Assembly: GCA_041392785.1 (NCBI GenBank)
Contig: JAWKLK010000004.1
Location: 124,001-188,000 of the forward strand
DNA length: 64,000 nucleotides
Source of the DNA: OLB9 sp041392785
Lineage (GTDB): Bacteria > Bacteroidota > Bacteroidia > Chitinophagales > Saprospiraceae
Direction of reading: 5' to 3'
Shown: in pieces, positions 18,161 to 26,547 of the stretch
How the letters are laid out: every line of letters begins with the position of its first letter
How positions within the stretch are numbered: position 1 is the stretch's first letter
The notes under the pieces: model-generated
What the model saw: the letters and a program-made list of their open reading frames with translations, nothing else
The model's database searches: none
Told to the model about the DNA's origin: nothing
Position numbers and translations under genes: made by a program

Positions 18161-19362
18161 ATTTTTGAGGTTTCGTAGCAGTGGTCAAGTGCAGCTATAA
18201 TATGAGATAAGGCAGTATCCAAATCCTTTTTTTCTATAATCAATGGTGGCGCAATGCGAAATGAAGTTGCATTAAATAAAAAGAAATCTACCAAAACACC
18301 TCTTTGAATCATATCTGTTATCAATGGGATCAAAGGGCAGGATGTAACCAATTCGATTGCCATAAAAAGACCTTTGTATCTGATGCCTTTCACCATTGGG
18401 TGTGTAATCAATTGATTGTAAATGTAGTCAGCCTTATCAACAGAAGATGGAATAGTATCTGTACTTGTTAGAAACTGTAAGGTTGCCAGTGCAGCGGCAA
18501 TGTTTACAGGATGCCCACCAAAAGTAGTGATATGACCCAAAGCTGGGTTACGCATAAAAGTGGACATCAGAGCTGCTGAAGCTACCAAACCACCACATGG
18601 CATGCCTCCTCCCATAGCTTTTGCTATCAATAATACATCTGGATTTACACGATAATGCTCGAAAGCAAAAAGTTTTCCAGTTCTTCCAAACCCAGTTTGA
18701 ATTTCATCAAGGATAAAAAGTGCTCCAACTTCTTTGCATTTTTTCTGCAGTGCATAGAGATATTCATCCGCAGGTAAAATAATACCAGCTTCGGCTTGGA
18801 TAGGTTCTACTATGACAGCAGCTGTTTCTTGTGAAATTAATGATAAATCAGATAAATTATTAAACCTGATATGTTTTATTCCTGGTACTACAGGCATATA
18901 ATACTGTGTAAAATCCCTGTCACTCCTCAAGCTTTCTGCACCAATAGTGCTGCCGTGATATGCATTGAAGGCGCTGATTATTTCTGTTCTTCCCGTGGCC
19001 TTTCTTGCTAACTTGATAGCAGCTTCTACTGCTTCACTTCCACTATTTACAAAATAGACGGTATCTAAACCATTGTCCAACGTCTCAGCTAGTAAAGCTG
19101 CGTATTGTACCTGTGGTGATTGGATATGTTCGCCATAAACCATCGTATGCATATAGCGAGCAGTTTGATCAGTGATAGCTTTCACAACATCAGGATGTCT
19201 ATGACCAAGTGAACTGACTGAAATGCCCGAATCAAAATCAATATATGACTTTCCGTTTGTGTCAATGATAGTAGATTCAAATGCAGATTCCACCTCAATG
19301 GCAAGTGGAAAATCACTTGTCTGGGCTACATGTGCAAAAAACAGTTTCTTAAGTGATGGCAC
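18157..19362 (-). CDS. Class III (acetylornithine/ornithine-type) PLP aminotransferase
   Basis: This is a fold-type I PLP enzyme of the ArgD/GabT group: it has GISVSSLGHRHP near the N-terminus, VYFVNSGSEAVEAAIKLAR, AYHGSTIGAESL, FILDEIQTGFGRTG and LLIAKAMGGGMP with the PLP lysine. The open frame reaches an ATG at 19425, but a full promoter (TTTG-N20-TACCTTTG) sits at 19416-19385, downstream of that ATG. The start must therefore lie after about 19378. GTG at 19362 is the best candidate; it gives 401 residues and begins just before KKLFFAHVAQTSDFP, where relatives begin. The substrate may be acetylornithine, ornithine or another omega-amine. The downstream partner is a spermidine-synthase-like protein. 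Confidence 0.87.
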   Translation of the reverse strand: MPSLKKLFFAHVAQTSDFPLAIEVESAFESTIIDTNGKSYIDFDSGISVSSLGHRHPDVVKAITDQTARYMHTMVYGEHIQSPQVQYAALLAETLDNGLDTVYFVNSGSEAVEAAIKLARKATGRTEIISAFNAYHGSTIGAESLRSDRDFTQYYMPVVPGIKHIRFNNLSDLSLISQETAAVIVEPIQAEAGIILPADEYLYALQKKCKEVGALFILDEIQTGFGRTGKLFAFEHYRVNPDVLLIAKAMGGGMPCGGLVASAALMSTFMRNPALGHITTFGGHPVNIAAALATLQFLTSTDTIPSSVDKADYIYNQLITHPMVKGIRYKGLFMAIELVTSCPLIPLITDMIQRGVLVDFFLFNATSFRIAPPLIIEKKDLDTALSHIIAALDHCYETSKI

Positions 19363-19384
19363 AAATTTATTATTTCGTATTATA

Positions 19385-19416
19385 CAAAGGTAGTGAGTGT
19401 GGTACACATAGTCAAA
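19385..19416 (-). promoter_or_regulatory. Bacteroidota-type promoter of the aminotransferase operon
   Basis: On the minus strand TTTG (19416-19413) is followed after 20 bases by TACCTTTG (19392-19385), matching the -33/-7 consensus with ideal spacing. Transcription would start near 19378, leaving a leader of about 16 bases before the GTG at 19362. The 315-base gap from here to 19677 holds nothing else that I can identify. Confidence 0.65.
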
Positions 19417-19677
19417 GAAATTCAATAATTTCCCAAGTCAAACAATTTTAACAATTGAAGAGTATTAACTTGGTATAATTAGCAATCAGCTTTTGGTGGC
19501 GAACGAATTTGAAGCTTTGCCATTATGTAATTCCAAATGCCATCGGTTTAAGTTTTAAAAAATTTATAAAAAAAACTATGTGTCACGACTTCATTTCCCC
19601 TTGAATTCCCAAGATAAAGCGCGGAAGCATATTTTTTCATAAAAATATGTCTTATTATTGTGTCAATAAATAGCGAT

Positions 19678-19995
19678 ATGCCCAAGATTCTTTATAATGT
19701 TACCGTAAAAATAGATCGGAATGTACACCATGACTGGTTGCAATGGATGCAAAGTGTACATATCCCTGATGTCATGAAGACAGAGATGTTTTTACAATAT
19801 AAGATGACAAAAATTCTAGGAGATGATGATGAGCAAGGACACAGCTATGCTATCCAATATGTGGCCGAAAGCATGGAAAAATTTAATGCGTACCAAATTT
19901 TTCATGCACCGAGATTACAAAAAATGCATGCAGAACGCTACCCTAATCAGTACGTGGCATTCAGGACTTTGATGGAAATTGTGGCTGAAGGATGA
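19678..19995 (+). CDS. DUF4286 family protein
   Basis: From ATG 19678 the product has 105 residues. It matches the small Bacteroidota DUF4286 family, with ILYNVTVKID, the WLQWMQSVHIPDVM motif and a C-terminal YPNQYVAFRTLME. These proteins look like ferredoxin-fold dimers related to antibiotic-biosynthesis monooxygenase-type domains; their role is unknown. A longer frame from GTG 19660 is possible but would add only SINSD-type residues, and a near-match -7 box (TATTATTG, 19653-19660) overlaps that GTG. Confidence 0.8.
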   Translation: MPKILYNVTVKIDRNVHHDWLQWMQSVHIPDVMKTEMFLQYKMTKILGDDDEQGHSYAIQYVAESMEKFNAYQIFHAPRLQKMHAERYPNQYVAFRTLMEIVAEG

Positions 19996-19999
19996 TGAC

Positions 20000-20155
20000 T
20001 TACATCCAACGTTTTGCCTTTACAAAGGATGTAAAGAATGGTGGTAACATCACCCAAAACCACTCAGGCTTAAACATTAAAAATAAAATGATTCCAACTA
20101 AAGAGAGTAAGGTGTATAACCAATATGTTTTGACTGATTCTGATGAAGCTGACAT
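20000..20155 (-). CDS. Small membrane protein, 51 aa
   Basis: This short gene ends 4 bases from the convergent DUF4286 gene. Its product has one long hydrophobic segment (about residues 10-27) followed by the motif FKPEWFWVMLPPFF and a basic end (FVKAKRWM). I recognise this EWFWV-LPF pattern from small uncharacterised Bacteroidota membrane proteins. The frame is open to a TTG at 20200, but a perfect -7 box overlaps that position, so ATG 20155 is preferred. The function is unknown. The opposite-strand frame over the same bases has no family resemblance. Confidence 0.6.
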   Translation of the reverse strand: MSASSESVKTYWLYTLLSLVGIILFLMFKPEWFWVMLPPFFTSFVKAKRWM

Positions 20156-20197
20156 AAGATTTCCTTTTAAAGCTATGAGATCAATGCGATCCGTGTG

Positions 20198-20205
20198 CAA
20201 ATGTA
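20198..20205 (-). promoter_or_regulatory. -7 box for the 51-aa membrane protein
   Basis: TACATTTG on the minus strand (20205-20198) matches TAnnTTTG in full. A TTTG lies upstream at 20233-20230 but at a spacing of 24, longer than usual. It gives a leader of about 36 bases to ATG 20155. Confidence 0.4.
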
Positions 20206-20225
20206 CAATTTTTTAATAAATTGCC

Positions 20226-21095
20226 ATGTCAAATACAAATTCCTTAAAAATTTTTCCATCAAAACTCCTTCTCTTTGGAGAATACACCGTCACCCTAGGT
20301 TCTGATGCCATAGCAATGCCTTTTCATAACTTTGAAGGGCACTGGGAGTTGACGGATCATCAACCGGATGAGCGATTGATGATGATGGTGGATGCACTTA
20401 AAAAGGGAGATTTCAAAGCCATCCTAAATTTGGCAGATTTAGAGCGAGATCTTCAGGCAGGTTGGATGTTTCGCAGTACTATTCCGGTAGGTTATGGTTT
20501 GGGTAGTAGCGGCGCTTTGGTAGCGGCTATCTTTGATAAATATAGTGTCAATGGTATATTATCATTGGAAATCTTAAAATCAATTTTTGCAGAGATTGAA
20601 TCCATTTTCCACGGTAGGAGTTCTGGTATAGATCCTTTGGTGAGTTATCTCGATACCTGCCTAATTATTTCGCAACGAGACCTTATAAGACAAGTGGGGA
20701 TATCCCCAAAATTGGATAAAACACTCCTTTTGGATACGGGAATTCCTAGGGCAACTGCTACTTATGTAGAAATTTTTAAGGCAAAACTGAAAATGCCTGA
20801 ATTCTACAAAGCGATAGAGCAACTTAAAGCACTCAATACAGCTGCAATACAAGGCATTTTAGACTTAATGGATATCTTGCCCATTGTCCGGGAGATAAGT
20901 GCATTGCAGTATCGCCATTTTGTAGAAATGATTCCTTCTACCGTTCTGCCAATTTGGAAGGAAGGGTTGGAGAGTGGTGCATTTTCTTTGAAGCTATGTG
21001 GTGCTGGCGGCGGCGGCATGTTTTATGTATGGACGGAGGACAAGGACGGGTTTATGGACAGATACCCTGATTTAAAAATAGTGGATTGTGAGTAG
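20226..21095 (+). CDS. GHMP kinase, mevalonate kinase-like
   Basis: The 289-residue protein shows the three GHMP signatures: SKLLLFGEYTV at the N-terminus, the glycine-rich ATP loop PVGYGLGSSGALVAA, and the C-terminal KLCGAGGGGMFYV. HGRSSGIDPLVSYL in the middle contains the aspartate that fits the catalytic base of mevalonate kinases. Mevalonate kinase makes 5-phosphomevalonate for isoprenoid synthesis; several Bacteroidota use this route. No other pathway gene is in the window, so the exact substrate is inferred. It is transcribed divergently from the 51-aa membrane protein. Confidence 0.8.
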   Translation: MSNTNSLKIFPSKLLLFGEYTVTLGSDAIAMPFHNFEGHWELTDHQPDERLMMMVDALKKGDFKAILNLADLERDLQAGWMFRSTIPVGYGLGSSGALVAAIFDKYSVNGILSLEILKSIFAEIESIFHGRSSGIDPLVSYLDTCLIISQRDLIRQVGISPKLDKTLLLDTGIPRATATYVEIFKAKLKMPEFYKAIEQLKALNTAAIQGILDLMDILPIVREISALQYRHFVEMIPSTVLPIWKEGLESGAFSLKLCGAGGGGMFYVWTEDKDGFMDRYPDLKIVDCE

Positions 21096-21119
21096 ATTAT
21101 CGCATCGATTTTAGGATAG

Positions 21120-21914
21120 TTATCCCACATCCATCACTTCCACCTCGTCATTCTGTCGTATTGTTCCCTTTTGTTTGACTTTAAAATATACGCCAAATTC
21201 TATTCCTTTATTAAAATTGCGATAGCCGGCTAGTGTCTTGCTTATGGCAGAGTCTGATGCACCTGAGAGTGGGTCGATATTGATGATATTGCATCTGACA
21301 CAGGTTTTTACTCTTTCTAGTACCACCTCGCCGATGCGTAGTATTTTCCATTGGTCTTCTTCATGTGCCTTTGTGGTGCTGACAATAATATTGGGTCTGA
21401 AGCGCAATGGATTTACAGTATGTTGGAGCAGTTTGGCTAAGTGATTGATACTTTCAGTACCAAGTATCTGAAATGGGTAAGCATCAGCAAGTGTCACATT
21501 TAGAGTTATGTCAATATTTTTAGATTCATGTACTCTTGCACTGTCATCTGCCATTTTTACTAAGTTGACGCGCTTGTCAAATCGTTCTGACAGCCAAGTG
21601 TTTATGTCTTCATTTACAATTTGGACTCTTGTGTAGTCATCCCATATCCGTGCAACCATAGATGGTCCATTATCTTTAATATCAAAAGTTTGACGATTAT
21701 TTTGTACATCAATTGTGATTTGAGCATCATTTATTTCAGATTTACATTGTAGTAACTGATGCAGAGTCCTTGCTGTCACAAAAGTATTGTCATCATCTAC
21801 AAGCATAAACCTTCTGTCTCCATTGAAACCTATATCACCAGCGTAGGCTGACACCACTTCATGTGGAGAAAAACCTTTGATGGGATAGATGTATAAGTGG
21901 TCCACAGTATGCAT
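21120..21914 (-). CDS. MOSC domain protein (YcbX-like)
   Basis: The 264-residue product begins with an MOSC N-terminal barrel (LYIYPIKGFSPHEV, GDRRFMLVDDD) and ends with the MOSC domain proper. It includes RFRPNIIV and the conserved cysteine region KTCVRCNIINIDP. MOSC proteins bind sulfur or molybdenum cofactor-type groups and, in YcbX-like members, reduce N-hydroxylated bases with a redox partner. It starts 6 bases after the glycosyltransferase stop, so both share a transcript. The partner is not evident; the ferredoxin/FNR pair at 62-63 kb is far away. Confidence 0.85.
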   Translation of the reverse strand: MHTVDHLYIYPIKGFSPHEVVSAYAGDIGFNGDRRFMLVDDDNTFVTARTLHQLLQCKSEINDAQITIDVQNNRQTFDIKDNGPSMVARIWDDYTRVQIVNEDINTWLSERFDKRVNLVKMADDSARVHESKNIDITLNVTLADAYPFQILGTESINHLAKLLQHTVNPLRFRPNIIVSTTKAHEEDQWKILRIGEVVLERVKTCVRCNIINIDPLSGASDSAISKTLAGYRNFNKGIEFGVYFKVKQKGTIRQNDEVEVMDVG

Positions 21915-21919
21915 ATCAT

Positions 21920-22852
21920 CTATATTTGATCTTCGATGGTATAAAGATTCCTTTCAGTGGCATTTCTACTGATAAGCTCACCCAAAAATCCGGCTATAAA
22001 TAACTGTATTCCTATGATAGCCATCAAAATACCGAGATAAAAAGCAGGCCTATTGGCTATGCCAAAAGTCTGATTCATCACCTTATCAATACTGAGATAC
22101 AATAAGATCAATGCTCCGACCATAAAAATGATAGTGCCGATCACGCCAAAAAAATGCATGGGTCGCTTGCCAAATTTGCCCATAAACATTATAGTGGCTA
22201 AGTCCAGCGGTCCATAGATAAACCTAGATAATCCGAACTTGGAGCTTCCATATTTTCTAGCTTGATGTTTTACTACTTTTTCGCCAATGTTGTTAAAACC
22301 CACCCATTTGGCTATTACAGGAATGTACCGATGCATTTCGCCATAAACTTCTATGTTTTTTACCACATCTGACTGATATGCTTTGAGCCCGCAATTCATA
22401 TCATGGAGATATACTCCTGACATTCTGCTAGTTACAAAATTATAGAGTTTGGTGGGAATGGTTTTTGAAATAGGATCATACCTTTTTTTCTTCCATCCTG
22501 AAACGATGTGGTAGCCTTCGTCTTTTATCATTTGTATCAATGCAGGCACTTCTTCAGGACTATCTTGTAGGTCAGCATCCATAGTGATAATGATTTGACC
22601 TCTGGCGGATGCAAATCCCACGTTCAAACCCGCTGATTTTCCGTAGTTTCTACGAAATTTTATACCAATTACATGGGGATTTTTTTTCTTCAATTCAGTG
22701 ATGACAGACCAAGACTTATCTGTGCTGCCATCATCAATAAAAATGATTTCGTAAGTATATCCTTGGGCTTCGACGACGGAAACTATCCAATCATGGAGTT
22801 CTGGAAGCGATTCCTCCTCATTTAAAAGCGGTATGACAAATGAAACATCCAT
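21920..22852 (-). CDS. Family 2 glycosyltransferase with two membrane helices (DPM1/GtrB type)
   Basis: The product starts MDVSFVIPLLNEEESLPEL and contains the GT2 motifs FIDDGSTD and TMDADLQDSPEEVP, followed by SRMSGVYLHDMNCGLKAY. Two C-terminal membrane helices (about 230-255 and 265-295) are as in polyprenyl-phosphate glycosyltransferases. It probably transfers a sugar from a nucleotide donor to a lipid carrier at the inner membrane. The frame extends to an ATG at 22897, but a -7 box at 22883-22876 lies inside that extension, so ATG 22852 is the start. This also matches relatives. Confidence 0.88.
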   Translation of the reverse strand: MDVSFVIPLLNEEESLPELHDWIVSVVEAQGYTYEIIFIDDGSTDKSWSVITELKKKNPHVIGIKFRRNYGKSAGLNVGFASARGQIIITMDADLQDSPEEVPALIQMIKDEGYHIVSGWKKKRYDPISKTIPTKLYNFVTSRMSGVYLHDMNCGLKAYQSDVVKNIEVYGEMHRYIPVIAKWVGFNNIGEKVVKHQARKYGSSKFGLSRFIYGPLDLATIMFMGKFGKRPMHFFGVIGTIIFMVGALILLYLSIDKVMNQTFGIANRPAFYLGILMAIIGIQLFIAGFLGELISRNATERNLYTIEDQI

Positions 22853-22875
22853 AAAAATAATGCTTACTATAATAG

Positions 22876-22883
22876 CAAAGGTA
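22876..22883 (-). promoter_or_regulatory. -7 box for the glycosyltransferase-MOSC pair
   Basis: TACCTTTG on the minus strand fits TAnnTTTG. The -33 position is poor. The predicted transcript start near 22869 leaves a leader of about 17 bases before ATG 22852. Confidence 0.45.
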
Positions 22884-23000
22884 TAAATTACTTTCAAGAG
22901 GTCAGAAAATTATCTGTCTAATCTGAAAAATCATGTGTTATAACGCATTTTCAACATTATAGTATGATTTTTTACAGACTAAAATCAGTAACTTTACGCC

Positions 23001-25055
23001 ATGAATTCCATTAAAATCGACAAGGATACGCTTTTACAGGCTTACACCTATATGATTACAGCCAAATATATGACAGATATATACGAGGCTAATTCAAAAA
23101 AAGTATCAAAATATGTACATGCTACCTCTCGAGGTCATGAAGCAGTACAGATAGCACTGGGAATGCAACTTACCCCAAATGATTTTGTATCGCCATATTA
23201 CAGAGATGATGCAATATTATTATCTATAGGCATGACACCGTATGACCTTATGTTGCAAATTTTGGCAAAAAGAGATGACCCATTCTCAGGAGGCCGCACG
23301 TACTATTGTCATCCTAGTTTGAAAGAAAACGATAAACCGAAAATCATTCATCAATCATCTGCTACGGGTATGCAAGCCATTCCTGCTACTGGCATTGCAA
23401 TGGGTATGCAATACAAGGAAAATAGGAAACTCGATAATTATAGCAAGGACAGTTTAGTTGTATGTTCGCTAGGAGATGCATCGGTGACTGAGGGAGAAGT
23501 GGCAGAGGCATTTCAAGTCGCAGCACACAGACAGTTGCCCATTTTGTATTTTGTTCAGGATAATGGTTGGGATATTTCTGCCACAGCATCAGAAATAAGG
23601 TCAGGCAATGCTTATCAATATGCTAAAGGGTTCCAAGGACTCGAAGCTATAAGTATAGACGGTAGTGATTTTATTGAATCTTACACTGTTATCAGGAAAG
23701 TTTTAAACATCATCAGGACAGAACGAAGGCCTTTTTTGATACATGCCAAAGTGCCACTGCTCAATCACCACACATCTGGAGTACGGATGGAATGGTATAG
23801 AGATGATTTAGAAGCTCATAAGGCTGATGATCCACTACCTAAATTACGCACATATATAGAAAAAAAGGGTATTTCACAGGATGAAATGGCAGCCATAGAT
23901 GGCAAAATTCACACGATAGTACAAAATGATTTGGAGAGAGCCATGGCTGCGCCTGATCCGGAACCTAACGATTTGTTTTTGCACGACCTAGCTCCAACCA
24001 ATATAGTAGAGGAAGTAGGCGATCGCATTCCGATACATGCTGAAGAAAAAGTGATGGTGGATTGTGCTTTGATAGCCATCCAAGAATTGATGGAATCACA
24101 TGACGAATGTATCCTTTATGGACAAGATGTTGGGCATAGATTAGGTGGTGTTTTTAGAGAAGCAGCAACACTTGCTGATAAATTTGGAAGGGATAGAGTG
24201 TTTAATACCGCCATTCAGGAAGCTTTTATCATAGGCAGCACAGTAGGTATGTCTGCAGTGGGACTCAAACCCATTGTGGAAGTGCAGTTTGCAGATTATA
24301 TATGGCCAGGTTTAAACCAATTATTTTCAGAGGTAAGTAGAAGTTATTTCTTATCCAATGGTAAGTGGCCTGTCAGCATGGTACTAAGGGTACCTATAGG
24401 CGCATATGGTAGCGGAGGGCCATACCATAGTTCGAGTGTAGAATCTGTCATCACCAATATCAAGGGTATAAAAATTGCTTACCCAAGTAATGGAGCGGAT
24501 TTAAAAGGACTGATGAAAGCAGCATATCACGACCCGAATCCAGTATTAATATTGGAGCACAAAGGTTTATATTGGAGTAAAGTAAAAGGTACGGAAACGG
24601 CCAAACGCAAAATCCCTGCAGCAGATTATATATTACCTTTGGGAAAAGGTGCTATGGTAAAAGATGTTGAAGATATAGCTCAAGACAATATAGTGCTGGT
24701 GGTAACCTATGGTATGGGTGTCCACTGGGCATTGAATATTTCAGCGCAAACAAAGGAAAAGGTTGGTATTTTGGACCTAAGATCTTTGTACCCTTTGGAT
24801 GAAGATTTGATATTTTCAAAAGTCAAGTTGTATAATAGGGTTTTGGTTTTGACAGAAGAACCAAGTTTGAATTCCTTTGCACAAGCCCTAGCGGGTAGGA
24901 TACAGGAAGCTTGTTTCAAATATCTTGATGCGCCAATCTTTGTATTGGGAGCCGAAAACTTGCCTGCCATACCACTCAATGAAACCCTCGAAAAAACAAT
25001 GCTACCCAATAGCGAAAAATTAGAAGCAAAAATTATCGAATTACTCCAATATTAA
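23001..25055 (+). CDS. Fused 2-oxoacid dehydrogenase E1 alpha-beta subunit
   Basis: A single 684-residue chain joins the E1 alpha and E1 beta subunits of a pyruvate or branched-chain 2-oxoacid dehydrogenase. The alpha half (about 1-310) has the thiamine-diphosphate motif beginning GDAS at 158-161 and ending in the asparagine of QDNGWDIS. The beta half (about 340-684) has CILYGQDVGHRLGGVF, FNTAIQEAFIIG and the phosphate-loop region SSSVESVITN. It decarboxylates the oxoacid and loads the acyl group on lipoyl-E2. E2 and E3 are not in the window. It is the first gene of a five-gene run; TAACTTTA (22989-22996) just before the ATG is a 7/8 match to the -7 box and would give a nearly leaderless transcript. 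Confidence 0.88.
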   Translation: MNSIKIDKDTLLQAYTYMITAKYMTDIYEANSKKVSKYVHATSRGHEAVQIALGMQLTPNDFVSPYYRDDAILLSIGMTPYDLMLQILAKRDDPFSGGRTYYCHPSLKENDKPKIIHQSSATGMQAIPATGIAMGMQYKENRKLDNYSKDSLVVCSLGDASVTEGEVAEAFQVAAHRQLPILYFVQDNGWDISATASEIRSGNAYQYAKGFQGLEAISIDGSDFIESYTVIRKVLNIIRTERRPFLIHAKVPLLNHHTSGVRMEWYRDDLEAHKADDPLPKLRTYIEKKGISQDEMAAIDGKIHTIVQNDLERAMAAPDPEPNDLFLHDLAPTNIVEEVGDRIPIHAEEKVMVDCALIAIQELMESHDECILYGQDVGHRLGGVFREAATLADKFGRDRVFNTAIQEAFIIGSTVGMSAVGLKPIVEVQFADYIWPGLNQLFSEVSRSYFLSNGKWPVSMVLRVPIGAYGSGGPYHSSSVESVITNIKGIKIAYPSNGADLKGLMKAAYHDPNPVLILEHKGLYWSKVKGTETAKRKIPAADYILPLGKGAMVKDVEDIAQDNIVLVVTYGMGVHWALNISAQTKEKVGILDLRSLYPLDEDLIFSKVKLYNRVLVLTEEPSLNSFAQALAGRIQEACFKYLDAPIFVLGAENLPAIPLNETLEKTMLPNSEKLEAKIIELLQY

Positions 25056-25066
25056 AATGTCATTTT

Positions 25067-26539
25067 ATGAAAGTCGCCTTAAGTTTGTGCATTATAAGTT
25101 TGTTATTTATTGTTTACTTTACTTCATGTAGAGAGAAGCCCAATGCCCAAAGTAATGTACAAACAAAAATTGAAAAACCACGAGTACCTGATTGGCACAA
25201 AAATGCCGTTATTTATGAAGTAAATTTGCGCCATTTTACCAAAGAAAATACCTTTAAATCTTTTGAAGCACACATTCCTAGACTAAAGGAAATGGGAATA
25301 GATATATTGTGGTTTATGCCTGTCTTTCCAGTGGGAGAAAAGAATAGAAAAGGTGAATTAGGAAGTCCTTATTCCGTAAGAAATTATATTGAAACTAATC
25401 CAGAATTTGGAAGCCTTGACGACTTCAAACATATGGTCAATTCGATCCACGAGGCTGGCATGTATATCATCCTCGATTGGGTGCCAAACCACACCGCTTG
25501 GGATAATCCATGGATAGACGAGCACCCTGATTGGTATACCAAAGGTAAAGATGGAAAGATCACTGATCCTATAGATTATAATACTGGCGAATCATGGGGT
25601 TGGACAGATGTAGCAGATTTGAATTATGACAATGCAGAGATGCGTTTAGGCATGATAAATGCATTAAAATTTTGGGTCAATGAGACAGGTATAGATGGTT
25701 ATAGGATGGATGTAGCTCACGCTGTCCCTGTAGATTTTTGGGATCAAGCTATGGACTCGCTATATGCTATAAAACCATTGTTTATGTTGTCAGAGGGAGA
25801 AAATCCTGATATTGTAAACAATGGTGATTTTATCGCAGATTATGCATGGGAGATGCATCATATTTTTAATGAAATCGCAGCAAGTCAAGGTGCCAGTAGA
25901 ATTAAACATGCAAATGTAGTTCAGGGAAATATCAAAGAGGGTGAAGCCAAAGTAGATACCAAAACAGCTTTAGACATTGATGTAGTTTTGGCTAAAAAGA
26001 AAAAACAATATTCAAAAGGCTATCAAATGCAGTTTACATCCAATCACGATGAAAATTCGTGGGCAGATACAGAGTTTGCCCGATTGGGTGATGGTCATAA
26101 AGCATTTGCTGTTTTGGCAGCTACTTTTAATGGCATTCCTTTGATTTATACTGGTCAAGAATCGGCCATGGATAAAAAATTAGAATTCTTTAAAAAGGAT
26201 AGCGTTCCATGGGCTAATTATACCTATGCTCCTTTTTACAAGACACTCTTCGATTTAAAGCATAGAAATAAAGCATTATGGAATGGTGAACATGGCGGTG
26301 CACTTGTAAAAATTTCAACAGACAATGATCAACATATCTTTGCTTTCAGTAGAGAAAAAGAAGGTGACAAAGTGGTGGTAATCATCAATTTGTCGTCCAA
26401 AAAGCAAAATGCAACATTGGGTTCCGGTATTGTACCGGGTCAGTATAGTGATGTATTTTCGGGAACACAAAAAGAGTTAAGTAAAGGCTATTCAGTCGAA
26501 TTAAATCCTTGGGAATACTTAGTATATACAAATAAATAG
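25067..26539 (+). CDS. GH13 alpha-amylase-family lipoprotein
   Basis: The 490-residue protein has a lipoprotein signal (lipobox YFTSC, Cys21) and a GH13 barrel. Catalytic residues can be placed: nucleophile D215 in GYRMDVAH, acid/base E243 in LSEGEN, and D328 in SNHDEN. The early motif DWVPNHTAW is also present. The last about 80 residues form the usual C-terminal beta domain. It would hydrolyse alpha-glucans at the cell surface or periplasm. It follows the E1 gene by 11 bases. Confidence 0.88.
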   Translation: MKVALSLCIISLLFIVYFTSCREKPNAQSNVQTKIEKPRVPDWHKNAVIYEVNLRHFTKENTFKSFEAHIPRLKEMGIDILWFMPVFPVGEKNRKGELGSPYSVRNYIETNPEFGSLDDFKHMVNSIHEAGMYIILDWVPNHTAWDNPWIDEHPDWYTKGKDGKITDPIDYNTGESWGWTDVADLNYDNAEMRLGMINALKFWVNETGIDGYRMDVAHAVPVDFWDQAMDSLYAIKPLFMLSEGENPDIVNNGDFIADYAWEMHHIFNEIAASQGASRIKHANVVQGNIKEGEAKVDTKTALDIDVVLAKKKKQYSKGYQMQFTSNHDENSWADTEFARLGDGHKAFAVLAATFNGIPLIYTGQESAMDKKLEFFKKDSVPWANYTYAPFYKTLFDLKHRNKALWNGEHGGALVKISTDNDQHIFAFSREKEGDKVVVIINLSSKKQNATLGSGIVPGQYSDVFSGTQKELSKGYSVELNPWEYLVYTNK

Positions 26540-26547
26540 CAAAGCTT

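Noticed and set aside
19426..19677. A structured RNA in the gap before the DUF4286 gene
   Set aside because: Only short imperfect complementary segments are present; no recognisable RNA family or stable hairpin.
19992..20216. A 74-codon plus-strand open frame after the DUF4286 gene
   Set aside because: It is antisense to the 51-aa membrane protein, which has a recognisable motif and its own -7 box; the plus-strand product has no domain character.
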